From an uncultured Eubacteriales bacterium (GTDB lineage: Bacteria > Bacillota > Clostridia > Lachnospirales > Lachnospiraceae), in NCBI GenBank assembly GCA_900321525.1, contig ONWL01000008.1, positions 1-17,008 on the forward strand: 17,008 nt of DNA, read 5' to 3'. The position numbers and the translations under genes were made by a program. The notes below the pieces were generated by a model, which did not search any database, was not told the DNA's origin, and saw only the letters and a list, made by a program, of their open reading frames with translations. The first letter of the stretch is position 1. Each line of letters begins with the position of its first letter. Shown here piece by piece: positions 1-6,322 of the stretch.

Positions 1-290
1 TAGGTATCCTCCGAGAAATCCTGGTGGCCGGGTGTGTCCAGGATGTTGACGCAGTTTCCTTTGTAATTGAACTGTAGCACGGAAGAAGTGACAGAGATGC
101 CTCTCTCCTTCTCGATGTCCATCCAGTCACTGACTGCGTGTCTGCCTGTTTTTCTGCCCTTGACCGATCCTGCCAGGTTGATGGCGCCGCCGTACAGAAG
201 AAGCTTCTCCGTCAGCGTCGTCTTGCCGGCGTCAGGATGGCTGATGATGGCAAAAGTACGTCTTTTTCTGATCTCTTCAAAATTCGTCAC
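1..290 (-). CDS. prfC: Peptide chain release factor 3 (RF3), N-terminal part, cut by window edge
   Basis: RF3 is a translational GTPase that helps release factors 1 and 2 leave the ribosome after peptide release. About 96 N-terminal residues are visible. They begin MTNFEEIRKRRTFAIISHPD and show a G1 P-loop (SHPDAGKTTLTEKLL), the RF3-like stretch AGSVKGRKTGRHAVSDWM, the switch region EKERGISVTSSVLQF and the G3 motif DTPGHQDFSEDTY. The SDWM...EKERGISVTSSV pattern separates RF3 from EF-G, TypA and LepA. The start is a GTG at 290-288, one base after the coaBC stop, so the two genes are probably transcribed together and translationally coupled. There is only a weak GGGGA about 10 bases upstream as a possible SD. 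The rest of the gene lies left of position 1. Confidence 0.93.
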   Translation of the reverse strand, partial: MTNFEEIRKRRTFAIISHPDAGKTTLTEKLLLYGGAINLAGSVKGRKTGRHAVSDWMDIEKERGISVTSSVLQFNYKGNCVNILDTPGHQDFSEDT

Positions 291-291
291 G

Positions 292-1500
292 TCAATCTGT
301 TCCCCGTTCTTTTATGATTATGTCCAGGATGCGGTCTGCCACCTCATTCTTGGACAGGATCGGAAGCTCCTCCGTCCCGTCGGGGCGAAGGAAGGTCACC
401 ACATTGGTGTCTGTGCCGAAGCCCGCCCCGGCAGCCCGGAGGGAGTTCGCCACGATCATGTCCGCTTTCTTTTTCCGGAGCTTTTCGCCGGCGTTCTGCA
501 GGAGATCCGTGGTCTCCATGGCAAAGCCGCACAGGAACTGGCCCTCGGGCTTGTGTTCACCGCACCACGCCAGGATATCGTGAGTCCTTGTGAGGGTAAT
601 GGTGGTCTCCGTTCCGGTGTTCTTCTTTTTGATCTTCTCTGACGCCACTTCCGCAGGACGGAAATCCGCCACCGCAGCAGCCATGATGATGATATCCTGC
701 TGATCAGAGACCGCTGTGACTGCGTTGAACATCTCCTCGGCGGATACGACCCGCACAGTGTTCACGAACTGCGGTGCAGGGACCCTCATATCACCCGCGA
801 CCAGAGTCACTTCCGCACCCCGCATTGCCGCCGCACGTGCGATGGCAGTCCCCATCTTTCCGGTGGAGTGGTTCGTGATGAAGCGCACCGGGTCAATGGC
901 CTCCCGGGTGGCGCCGCTGGTCACAAGGACTTTTTTGCCCTTGAGATCCTTCTCCGCTCCGCAGGCCATCTCCAGCCACTCAAACAGCTCTTCTCCCTCC
1001 GGCAGCCGGCCGCTTCCCATATCGCCGCAGGCCTGGAACCCGATGCCGGGCGCGACCACGGTCCAGCCTCTGTCCTGAAGCTTCTTCAGGTTCTCCTGGA
1101 CCACCGGATTTTCAAACATGTGTACATTCATGGCCGGCGCAATGAGCAGCGGACAGGAATATGCCGCGATGATCGCGGAGGAAAGCATGTCGTCCGCGAT
1201 GCCCAGGGCAGCTTTGGCGATGATGTCCGCACTGGCCGGCGCCACAAGGAAGGCGTCCGCCATTTTTGGAAGGTCGATGTGGGACACGGGAGATTCGTTC
1301 GCGCGGTCAAAATCATCCAGTACCGTGCGGTGCCGGGTGAGCGTGTCAAAGACTACCGGATCGATGAACCGGCAGGCGTTTTTCGTCATGATCACGTAGA
1401 CCGACGCCCCTGCCTGCTGAAGAAGGCTGGCAAGATGCGCCATTTTGTAAGCTGAAATGCTTCCGCTGATCCCCAGCAGGATCGTTTTTCCTTTTAACAC
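292..1500 (-). CDS. coaBC: Bifunctional phosphopantothenoylcysteine decarboxylase / phosphopantothenate-cysteine ligase
   Basis: CoaBC carries out two successive steps of coenzyme A synthesis in the cytoplasm: ligation of cysteine to 4'-phosphopantothenate (CoaB) and flavin-dependent decarboxylation (CoaC). The N-terminal CoaC half shows GISGSISAYK, the active-site histidine segment SHIDLPKMADAFLVAPAS, the PAMN motif and the substrate-clamp cysteine in ACGDMGSGRLPE. The CoaB half begins near KKVLVTSGATREAIDPVR and contains HSTGKMG and the KIKKK loop. I use the GTG at 1500-1498 (402 aa, beginning MLKGKTILLGISG as family members do) because a strong SD lies 6 bases upstream. An in-frame ATG at 1527 would add nine residues, but it lacks an SD and lies inside the predicted -10 box. 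Upstream it diverges from coaX, and downstream it abuts prfC. Confidence 0.95.
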   Translation of the reverse strand: MLKGKTILLGISGSISAYKMAHLASLLQQAGASVYVIMTKNACRFIDPVVFDTLTRHRTVLDDFDRANESPVSHIDLPKMADAFLVAPASADIIAKAALGIADDMLSSAIIAAYSCPLLIAPAMNVHMFENPVVQENLKKLQDRGWTVVAPGIGFQACGDMGSGRLPEGEELFEWLEMACGAEKDLKGKKVLVTSGATREAIDPVRFITNHSTGKMGTAIARAAAMRGAEVTLVAGDMRVPAPQFVNTVRVVSAEEMFNAVTAVSDQQDIIIMAAAVADFRPAEVASEKIKKKNTGTETTITLTRTHDILAWCGEHKPEGQFLCGFAMETTDLLQNAGEKLRKKKADMIVANSLRAAGAGFGTDTNVVTFLRPDGTEELPILSKNEVADRILDIIIKERGTD

Positions 1501-1506
1501 AGCGTT

Positions 1507-1514
1507 CTCCTCCC
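1507..1514 (-). promoter_or_regulatory. Ribosome binding site that sets the coaBC start at GTG 1500
   Basis: On the minus strand this reads GGGAGGAG, a strong SD, followed by 6 bases and then GTG at 1500-1498. It lies downstream of the longer-frame ATG at 1527 and so could not serve it. Confidence 0.8.
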
Positions 1515-1517
1515 GCG

Positions 1518-1546
1518 TTGAATTCATACCGTTTTTAAGTTATGAT
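1518..1546 (+). promoter_or_regulatory. Predicted sigma-A promoter for coaX
   Basis: Read rightward: -35 TTGAAT (1518-1523), an exact 17-base spacer, and -10 TATGAT (1541-1546), with transcription expected from about 1553. Its -35 shares a base with the coaBC -10, and its -10 shares a base with the coaBC -35. Confidence 0.65.
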
Positions 1547-1551
1547 GTCAA
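1523..1551 (-). promoter_or_regulatory. Predicted sigma-A promoter for coaBC-prfC
   Basis: Read leftward: a perfect -35 TTGACA (1551-1546), a 17-base spacer, and -10 TATGAA (1528-1523). The expected transcript start is near 1516, giving a leader of about 16 bases that contains the SD. The -10 box contains the ATG of the longer coaBC reading, which argues against that start. It overlaps the opposing coaX promoter. Confidence 0.7.
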
Positions 1552-1591
1552 TAGAGTTTAACATAATTCCATCCGGAAAGGAAGAAATTCT

Positions 1592-2362
1592 ATGATACTC
1601 GCAATCGACATGGGTAATTCCAACATCGTGATCGGCGGCATTGACGAAAAAACCACATACTTTATGGAACGGATCACTACCGACAGCAGGAAGACCGACC
1701 TGGAGTACGCGGTCAGCATCAAAAACATCTTCGAGATCCATCATCTGGATCCCATGAGCGTGGAGGGCGCGATCCTGTCCAGCGTCGTCCCGCCCCTGAA
1801 TCCGGTCCTCACCGCCGCTGTCCGGAAGATCACCGGAAAACATCTGAAGCTCGTGGGTGCCGGCATGAAGACAGGAATGAACATCCGGATGGACGACCCG
1901 AAAAAGGTGGGCGCGGACCTCATTGTGGACTCCGTGGCTGCAAAGGCGGAGTATCCCCTGCCTATCATCGTCATCGACATGGGCACCGCCACCACCATCA
2001 CCGTAGTGGATAAACACGGCGACTATATCGGCGGCGTCATCCACCCGGGTCTCCGGGTGTCCCTGGACACCCTCTCCAGCAGGACAGCCCAGCTGCCCCA
2101 CATCGACCTGGAATCTCCCGGCCCTGCCATCGCGAAAAACACGATCGACAGCATGCGGAGCGGTATCGTCTATGGTCATGCGGCCATGATCGATGGCATG
2201 ATTGATCGGATCATGGCACAGATGGAGGAAAAAAATGTAAAGCTGGTGGCGACGGGTGGTCCAGCAAAAGAGATCACGGCACTGTGCCGCCATAAAATGG
2301 AGTATGACAGGGATCTGGTGTTGTATGGGCTTTCCAGACTGTTTTTCAGAAATGGGGCGTAG
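1592..2362 (+). CDS. coaX: Type III pantothenate kinase
   Basis: CoaX phosphorylates pantothenate, the first committed step of coenzyme A synthesis, and unlike type I enzymes it is not feedback-inhibited by CoA. The 256-residue product has the usual family length. It shows the N-terminal phosphate-binding motif LAIDMGNSNIVIGG, the conserved VVPPLNPVL and GADLIVDSVAA segments, the second phosphate motif VIDMGTATTITVVD and GGVIHPGLRVS. The ATG at 1592 is preceded by an AAAGGAAG ribosome site about 7 bases upstream. The gene is transcribed divergently from coaBC, so two CoA-pathway genes share one control region. GC content falls in the last 200 bases (about 50% after 2160, against 60-73% just before). 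No clear terminator follows the stop. Confidence 0.95.
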   Translation: MILAIDMGNSNIVIGGIDEKTTYFMERITTDSRKTDLEYAVSIKNIFEIHHLDPMSVEGAILSSVVPPLNPVLTAAVRKITGKHLKLVGAGMKTGMNIRMDDPKKVGADLIVDSVAAKAEYPLPIIVIDMGTATTITVVDKHGDYIGGVIHPGLRVSLDTLSSRTAQLPHIDLESPGPAIAKNTIDSMRSGIVYGHAAMIDGMIDRIMAQMEEKNVKLVATGGPAKEITALCRHKMEYDRDLVLYGLSRLFFRNGA

Positions 2363-2402
2363 AACAATCCGCATCCCATCATGATTGGGACAGGGAAAAT
2401 GG

Positions 2403-2431
2403 TTGAACTTCCTGAAAAATCATGCTATACT
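2403..2431 (+). promoter_or_regulatory. Predicted promoter of the cobalamin operon
   Basis: -35 TTGAAC (2403-2408), a 17-base spacer, -10 TATACT (2426-2431), with a transcript start expected near 2438. That is only a few bases before the first paired strand of the cobalamin riboswitch, which supports its role as the operon promoter. Confidence 0.7.
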
Positions 2432-2441
2432 GTTGTGCGTG

Positions 2442-2683
2442 AATACAGTGGTTCCGGTAGCACAAGTTCACAAAAGAGTTTGCAAAACGGAATCACTGGA
2501 ATGGAATATGGAGCAGTCAGGTGTCAGAGCAATCATCCGATGATTGGCTCTGGTGAAAAGGGAAACAGGTGCAATTCCTGTACGAACTCGTCACCGTAAT
2601 TAGGGAGCTGAAGCCGATAAATCACTGGGAAACTGGGAAGATGGCGGATGCGAAGATCTTTCAGCCGGGAGACCTGCCTGATT
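2442..2683 (+). ncRNA. Cobalamin (B12) riboswitch
   Basis: The B12 box AGCCGGGAGACCTGCC lies at 2663-2678. Upstream are the core motifs in the right order: GGTTCC at 2450, GGTGAAAAGGGAA with CAGGTGCAATTCCTG around 2552-2580, a CGTCACCGTAATTAGGGAGC-like core at 2589-2608, and CACTGGGAAACTGGGAAG with GCGAAG before the box. A peripheral hairpin CAGAGC...GCTCTG lies at 2525-2552, and another stem pairs AGTGGTTCCG with CGGAATCACT. Closing stem P1 is proposed as AATACAG (2442-2448) with CTGATT (2678-2683), with one bulged base. Such RNAs bind adenosylcobalamin or a related corrinoid and lower expression of downstream B12 genes, which fits this operon. Confidence 0.93.
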
Positions 2684-2979
2684 GTTGTACAGAAACGATT
2701 GTTTCAGGCCACGAGTAATTGGTTGTACGTGTGAAAGGATAGAGATGATCCTTTTGTTTGTGTGCAAACCCTTTCCCTGTATGGAAAATATACAGGTAAG
2801 AGGTTTTCTTTGTGTAATAGAAAATTTTTGTTACGCAAATGTGTTTTACACAGGGATGCCACCTGACCCATGCTGCCCAAAACACTGCTTCTGACATCCG
2901 TATTTCAAAATGCGTAATTGCAAAAATATTGTGCAGTTACAGCAATGGAATGACAGTCAGAACTGTCGAAGGAGGAAGT
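2684..2979 (+). promoter_or_regulatory. Long hairpin-rich leader between riboswitch and first gene (expression platform)
   Basis: No gene is seen in this 296-base stretch. It holds a run of possible RNA hairpins: GCCTGA (2676-2681) with TCAGGC (2704-2709); GAAAC/GTTTC (2692-2705); AAAGGAT/ATCCTTT (2734-2754) followed by TTTTGTTTG; CCTGTAT/ATACAGG (2776-2796); TTTGTGTAA/TTACGCAAA (2809-2839, one G-U pair); and GACAGT/ACTGTC (2952-2967) just before the SD of the first gene. The first competes with riboswitch stem P1. The third is the best candidate for a weak intrinsic terminator. The roles are inferred from base pairing only. Confidence 0.5.
2734..2759 (+). terminator. Weak candidate intrinsic terminator under riboswitch control
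   Basis: A 7-bp stem AAAGGAT/ATCCTTT with a 7-base loop is followed by a T-rich tract TTTTGTTT. The stem is AT-rich and the T tract is interrupted, so it would be weak. Its position about 50 bases after the riboswitch is where a switchable terminator would be expected. Confidence 0.35.
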
Positions 2980-4008
2980 ATGAAAAAAAGAGTAGTCGCA
3001 TGGATGATGGCAACATTGATGGCAACATTCTGTATGGCAGGATGCGGCGCAAAGGAAACTGCACAGAATGCAGGAAGCACAGCAGAGACAAAGGCAACTG
3101 TGGATACCCAGGCAGAGGAGACAGAAACAACTGTAGACACACAGGCAGAGGAGACAGAGACCACCGCAGATACCAAGGCGGCAGAAACGGAAACCGTTCA
3201 GGAAAAAACCGATACAGATGCGGCTATTTTGGTAGTTAGCTTTGGTACCAGCTACAATGACAGCAGAGATCTCACCATCGGTGCCATCGAAGAGGCCATT
3301 GCAGAGGCATTTCCGGAGTATGATGTGCGCAGAGCCTTCACCAGCCAGATTATCATTGACATCTTAAAGGATAGAGAAGGACTGGAGATCGACAATGTAG
3401 AAGAAGCATTGGACAGAGCGGTAGCAGATGGCATCAAGACGCTGGTGGTACAGCCTACTCATCTGATGAATGGATTTGAGTATACGGATCTGGTAGATGC
3501 ATTGGCAGACTATGAAGACCAGTTTGAACAGATTGCCATTGCAAGTCCGTTGTTGACAGAGGATGCAGATTATGATGCAGTGATCGATGTGATCACAGAG
3601 AAGATGGCTTCTTATGATGATGGAGAAACTGCCATCGTATTTATGGGACATGGTACAGAAGCAGACTCCAATGTGATCTATGAGACGCTGCAGAACAAGA
3701 TCACCGCAGCCGGATATGAAAACTACTATATCGGTACCGTTGAGGCAGAACCTTCTTTAGATGATGTAATCGCAGCATTAAAGGAAAATGGAAACTACAA
3801 GAAAGTGGTATTAGAGCCATTGATGGTAGTTGCAGGTGATCATGCAAACAACGATATGGCAGGGGATGAGGAAGATTCCTGGAAGACTATCCTGACCAAT
3901 GAGGGATATGAAGTAGAGTGCGTACTGGAAGGTCTGGGACAGATTCCTGCCATCCAGGATATCTATGTAGCACATACAAAGGCAGCAGTGGACGGTCTGA
4001 CAAAATAA
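2980..4008 (+). CDS. cbiK: Exported CbiK-type sirohydrochlorin cobaltochelatase (lipoprotein)
   Basis: CbiK inserts cobalt into sirohydrochlorin, the entry step of anaerobic corrin-ring synthesis. The 342-residue product starts at ATG 2980, set by a strong AGGAGG site; the frame stays open upstream to 2839 but has no SD there. Residues 1-21 form a lipoprotein signal peptide with lipobox MAGC and lipidated Cys22. Residues 40-72 are three copies of an 11-residue acidic repeat (TVDTQAEETET type), a probable spacer. The chelatase domain runs from about 81 to 340, with VVSFGTSYNDSR near its start. It keeps histidines His224 (MGHGTE) and His288 (AGDHANNDMAG), spaced like the metal-binding pair known in Salmonella and Desulfovibrio CbiK. 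It heads the riboswitch-controlled operon. The lipoprotein form suggests it acts outside the membrane, so a role in metal or heme tetrapyrrole handling is possible. Confidence 0.88.
   Translation: MKKRVVAWMMATLMATFCMAGCGAKETAQNAGSTAETKATVDTQAEETETTVDTQAEETETTADTKAAETETVQEKTDTDAAILVVSFGTSYNDSRDLTIGAIEEAIAEAFPEYDVRRAFTSQIIIDILKDREGLEIDNVEEALDRAVADGIKTLVVQPTHLMNGFEYTDLVDALADYEDQFEQIAIASPLLTEDADYDAVIDVITEKMASYDDGETAIVFMGHGTEADSNVIYETLQNKITAAGYENYYIGTVEAEPSLDDVIAALKENGNYKKVVLEPLMVVAGDHANNDMAGDEEDSWKTILTNEGYEVECVLEGLGQIPAIQDIYVAHTKAAVDGLTK
3097..3195 (+). repeat. Three tandem 33-base units inside the chelatase gene
   Basis: The units encode TVDTQAEETET, TVDTQAEETET and TADTKAAETET (residues 40-72). 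The first two are identical in protein but differ at several silent bases. They form an acidic, threonine-rich linker between the lipid anchor and the chelatase domain. Confidence 0.85.
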
Positions 4009-4057
4009 GGATCAAAGAGCAGTTCATTGAAACTGAGATAGAAAAGGTGAATGAATC

Positions 4058-5068
4058 GTGAAAAGAATATGGAATACACTACTCCTTCTTTTCGCACTGG
4101 TTACCGGTGTGTGTTACACACCGGTAATCTGTTATGCGGAAGAAAATAGAACGCCAGTTTATGGCGCAGATGTGGAAGACGGCACCTACCAGATCGAGGT
4201 AGAGTCAAGCTCTTCCATGTTTCGTATCGTAGATGCACAGTTAGAGGTGGCAGGGGATGAGATGACTGCCACCATGACATTGAGCGGTACCGGATATTTG
4301 AAATTGTTTATGGGCACAGGGGAAGAGGCACTAGAGGCGTCAGAAGAGGCGTATATTCCTTTTGTGGAGGATGCGGAAGGTGCATACACCTATACGGTTC
4401 CGGTTTCTGCTTTGGATACGGAAATAGACTGTGCCGCTTACAGCAAAAGAAAAGAAACCTGGTATGACAGAAAGCTGGTATTTTTGTCTGCTTCCCTGCC
4501 GGAAGGCGTGGTGACAGTCAAAGAGACGGAAAGTACGGCAGAGGCTGGTGAAGATGTGGGAGATGGATCGGCTGCCGGAGGGGAAAACCAGACAGAAGCA
4601 CTGTCGGCAGCGAAGATTGCTGACCCGGATCTGACGCTGGTAAAACTGAATGTGCAGGATGGCGCATATACAATGGAAGTTTCTCTGGTAGGTGGAAGCG
4701 GCAAGGCGACGGTTGCTTCTCCTGCAAAGATTAATGTGTCAGATACAGCTGCAACTGCCACAATTGAATGGAGCAGTCCAAATTATGATTATATGATTGT
4801 AAACGGACAGACCTATCTTCCTGTTCAGACGGAAGGAAATTCCACATTTGAAATTCCGGTATTGGCACTGGATCAGGAAATGGATGTGATTGGGGATACC
4901 ACTGCCATGAGCAAACCCCATGAAGTGGAATATACACTTACGTTTCATTCTGATACTTTGAAACCTATGGAAGAGGCAAATACAAAGAGCATCCTTCCGG
5001 TAGTCGGCCTCGTGCTGGCGGTTGCCCTTGTGGGTTTTGTGGTTTGGAGAAGCAAAAAGAGGGTATAA
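4058..5068 (+). CDS. Membrane-anchored surface protein with two extracellular beta-rich domains, possible tetrapyrrole or metal binder
   Basis: The function is not firmly known. The 336-residue product has a signal peptide (1-27, cleavage after CYA) and a C-terminal membrane helix (311-330, SILPVVGLVLAVALVGFVVW) with a basic tail, so most of it faces outside. Domain 1 is about residues 36-150, with GTGYLKLFMGTGEEA and SKRKETWYDRKLVF. Domain 2 is about 198-300, with GGSGKATVASPAKI, WSSPNYDYMIVNGQTYLP and DTTAMSKPHEVEYTLTF. Both begin with a (D/E)DG(T/A)Y(Q/T) strand and look like diverged copies. The layout recalls NEAT-like heme or metal capture proteins, from memory and unverified. Translation starts at GTG 4058 after AAAGGTG; the ATG at 4051 is in another frame. 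It lies between the chelatase and a binding lipoprotein. Its signal-peptide codons contain a perfect 12-bp inverted repeat. Confidence 0.75.
   Translation: MKRIWNTLLLLFALVTGVCYTPVICYAEENRTPVYGADVEDGTYQIEVESSSSMFRIVDAQLEVAGDEMTATMTLSGTGYLKLFMGTGEEALEASEEAYIPFVEDAEGAYTYTVPVSALDTEIDCAAYSKRKETWYDRKLVFLSASLPEGVVTVKETESTAEAGEDVGDGSAAGGENQTEALSAAKIADPDLTLVKLNVQDGAYTMEVSLVGGSGKATVASPAKINVSDTAATATIEWSSPNYDYMIVNGQTYLPVQTEGNSTFEIPVLALDQEMDVIGDTTAMSKPHEVEYTLTFHSDTLKPMEEANTKSILPVVGLVLAVALVGFVVWRSKKRV
4101..4127 (+). repeat. Perfect 12-bp inverted repeat inside the signal-peptide coding region
   Basis: The arms TTACCGGTGTGT (4101-4112) and ACACACCGGTAA (4116-4127) are exact reverse complements separated by GTT. 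In RNA the stem can extend by a G-U and a G-C pair. No T tract follows, so it is not a standard terminator. It lies within the first 24 codons of the surface-protein gene. Confidence 0.85.
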
Positions 5069-5095
5069 CATGCATAAGAATGGGGGAAGACTCCT

Positions 5096-6292
5096 TTGAG
5101 GTTTGGAATGCAACAGAATAAGTGGGCAGGGAAGGTCTGTCTGATACTGGTTTTGATGGGACTTTTGTGGAGCGGATGTGGCAGAGCCGGAACCGGGCAA
5201 CAGGATTCCCAGACAGGGAATGGACTGTTAGATCGGGACACGGACATCAGTGAGGCGCTTTCCTATGAAGGCAGTATGGAGCTGGCCTATGCAAAACAGT
5301 TTGCAGTGGATCGGTATCAGGGGGGATACGCACTGATTTCCATTGCAGATGGGGGGAGATATCTGATCGTCCCGGCAGGGAAGGAAATCCCCGGACAGCT
5401 GGATGAGGATGTGGTGGTGCTGAAACAGCCACTGGATCAGATTTATCTGGTGGCTTCTGCCGCCATGGATATGGTTTGTAAATTGGATGCGTTACATTGC
5501 ATTCGCTTTTCGGGTCAGAAAGCAGATGGCTGGTGCATGGAAGAAGCCAGAGCCGCCATGGAAAGAGGGGATCTTTTATATGCGGGAAAATATAGTATGC
5601 CGGATTATGAGCTGATCGTGTCCGAGGGGTGTTCTCTCGCCATAGAAAATAATATGATTTCCCATTCTCCTGAGGTGATCGAAAAGCTGGAAAGCTTTGG
5701 TATTCCGGTTTTGATTGACCAGTCCAGTTATGAAAGTCATCCTCTTGGAAGGGTAGAATGGGTGAAGCTGTATGGTGTACTGTTTCAGGAAGAAGCACTG
5801 GCGGACGCTCTGTTTGCAGAGCAGATGGAAATCGTGGATCGTGTGACGGCAGAAGAATCATCTGGAAAGACCGTTGCCTTTTTCTATTTCACCACCAATG
5901 GGATGGTAAATGTAAGAAGGTCTTCCGATTATGTGCCCAAGATGATTGAGCTTGCCGGTGGGCAGTATATTTTTGATGATCTGGGAGGAGAAGAAAGCAA
6001 TCGCTCTTCTGTATCCATACAGATGGAACAATTTTATAATACGGCAAAGGATGCGGATTATCTCATCTATAACAGCACAATTGATGGAGAACTGGAATCC
6101 ATGGCACAATTACTGGAAAAGGAAGCAATGTTAAAAGATTTCAAAGCGGTACAGGAAGGAAATGTGTGGTGTACCACAAGAGATTTATACCAGCAGTCTA
6201 TGTCAATCGGCGGTATGATCGGGGATATGCATCGCATGTTATCAGGAGAAGAAACCGGAGAGAAGATGCAGTATTTGTATTCGTTAAAGTAA
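5096..6292 (+). CDS. ABC transporter substrate-binding lipoprotein, BtuF/FecB type (corrinoid, heme or iron-chelate)
   Basis: This is the extracellular binding component of a FecBCD/BtuFCD-class importer. The 398-residue product begins with a basic region, a hydrophobic stretch (VCLILVLMGLLWSG) and a lipobox-like WSGC with Cys28. The two-lobed binding fold is indicated by VVVLKQPLDQIYLVASAAMDMVC, then LIVSEGCSLAIENNM and SPEVIEKLESFGIPVLIDQ, the family-typical SYESHPLGRVEWVKLYG, and MIELAGGQYIFDD in the second lobe. The start is probably TTG 5096, about 9 bases after GGGGG; ATG 5108 after GAGG is an alternative. It precedes the permease gene by 80 bases. The substrate cannot be read from sequence, but the B12 riboswitch and neighbours favour a corrinoid or metal tetrapyrrole. 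Confidence 0.85.
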   Translation: MRFGMQQNKWAGKVCLILVLMGLLWSGCGRAGTGQQDSQTGNGLLDRDTDISEALSYEGSMELAYAKQFAVDRYQGGYALISIADGGRYLIVPAGKEIPGQLDEDVVVLKQPLDQIYLVASAAMDMVCKLDALHCIRFSGQKADGWCMEEARAAMERGDLLYAGKYSMPDYELIVSEGCSLAIENNMISHSPEVIEKLESFGIPVLIDQSSYESHPLGRVEWVKLYGVLFQEEALADALFAEQMEIVDRVTAEESSGKTVAFFYFTTNGMVNVRRSSDYVPKMIELAGGQYIFDDLGGEESNRSSVSIQMEQFYNTAKDADYLIYNSTIDGELESMAQLLEKEAMLKDFKAVQEGNVWCTTRDLYQQSMSIGGMIGDMHRMLSGEETGEKMQYLYSLK

Positions 6293-6322
6293 CGGAGAAC
6301 GTTTGATGGAAGACGTTCGATG

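Noticed and set aside
67..642. Open frame on the plus strand across prfC and coaBC
   Set aside because: It lies opposite two conserved genes, and the product shows no motif.
1535..2374. Long open frame antisense to coaX (279 codons)
   Set aside because: It is fully opposite a well-supported coaX, is histidine- and aspartate-rich as expected from a GC-rich shadow frame, and has no family motif.
2375..2389. Hairpin after coaX as a terminator (CCCA/TGGG)
   Set aside because: Only 4 bp pair and no T tract follows.
2839..2979. Upstream extension of the chelatase gene
   Set aside because: No SD at 2839, and it would bury the lipoprotein signal peptide that begins at ATG 2980 behind a strong SD.
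5070..5099. Nine-codon frame starting at ATG 5070 before the binding-protein gene
   Set aside because: Too short to support and no SD; it only happens to end at the downstream start region.
5247..5861. 204-codon frame opposite the binding-protein gene
   Set aside because: A proline- and histidine-rich shadow of a conserved lipoprotein gene.
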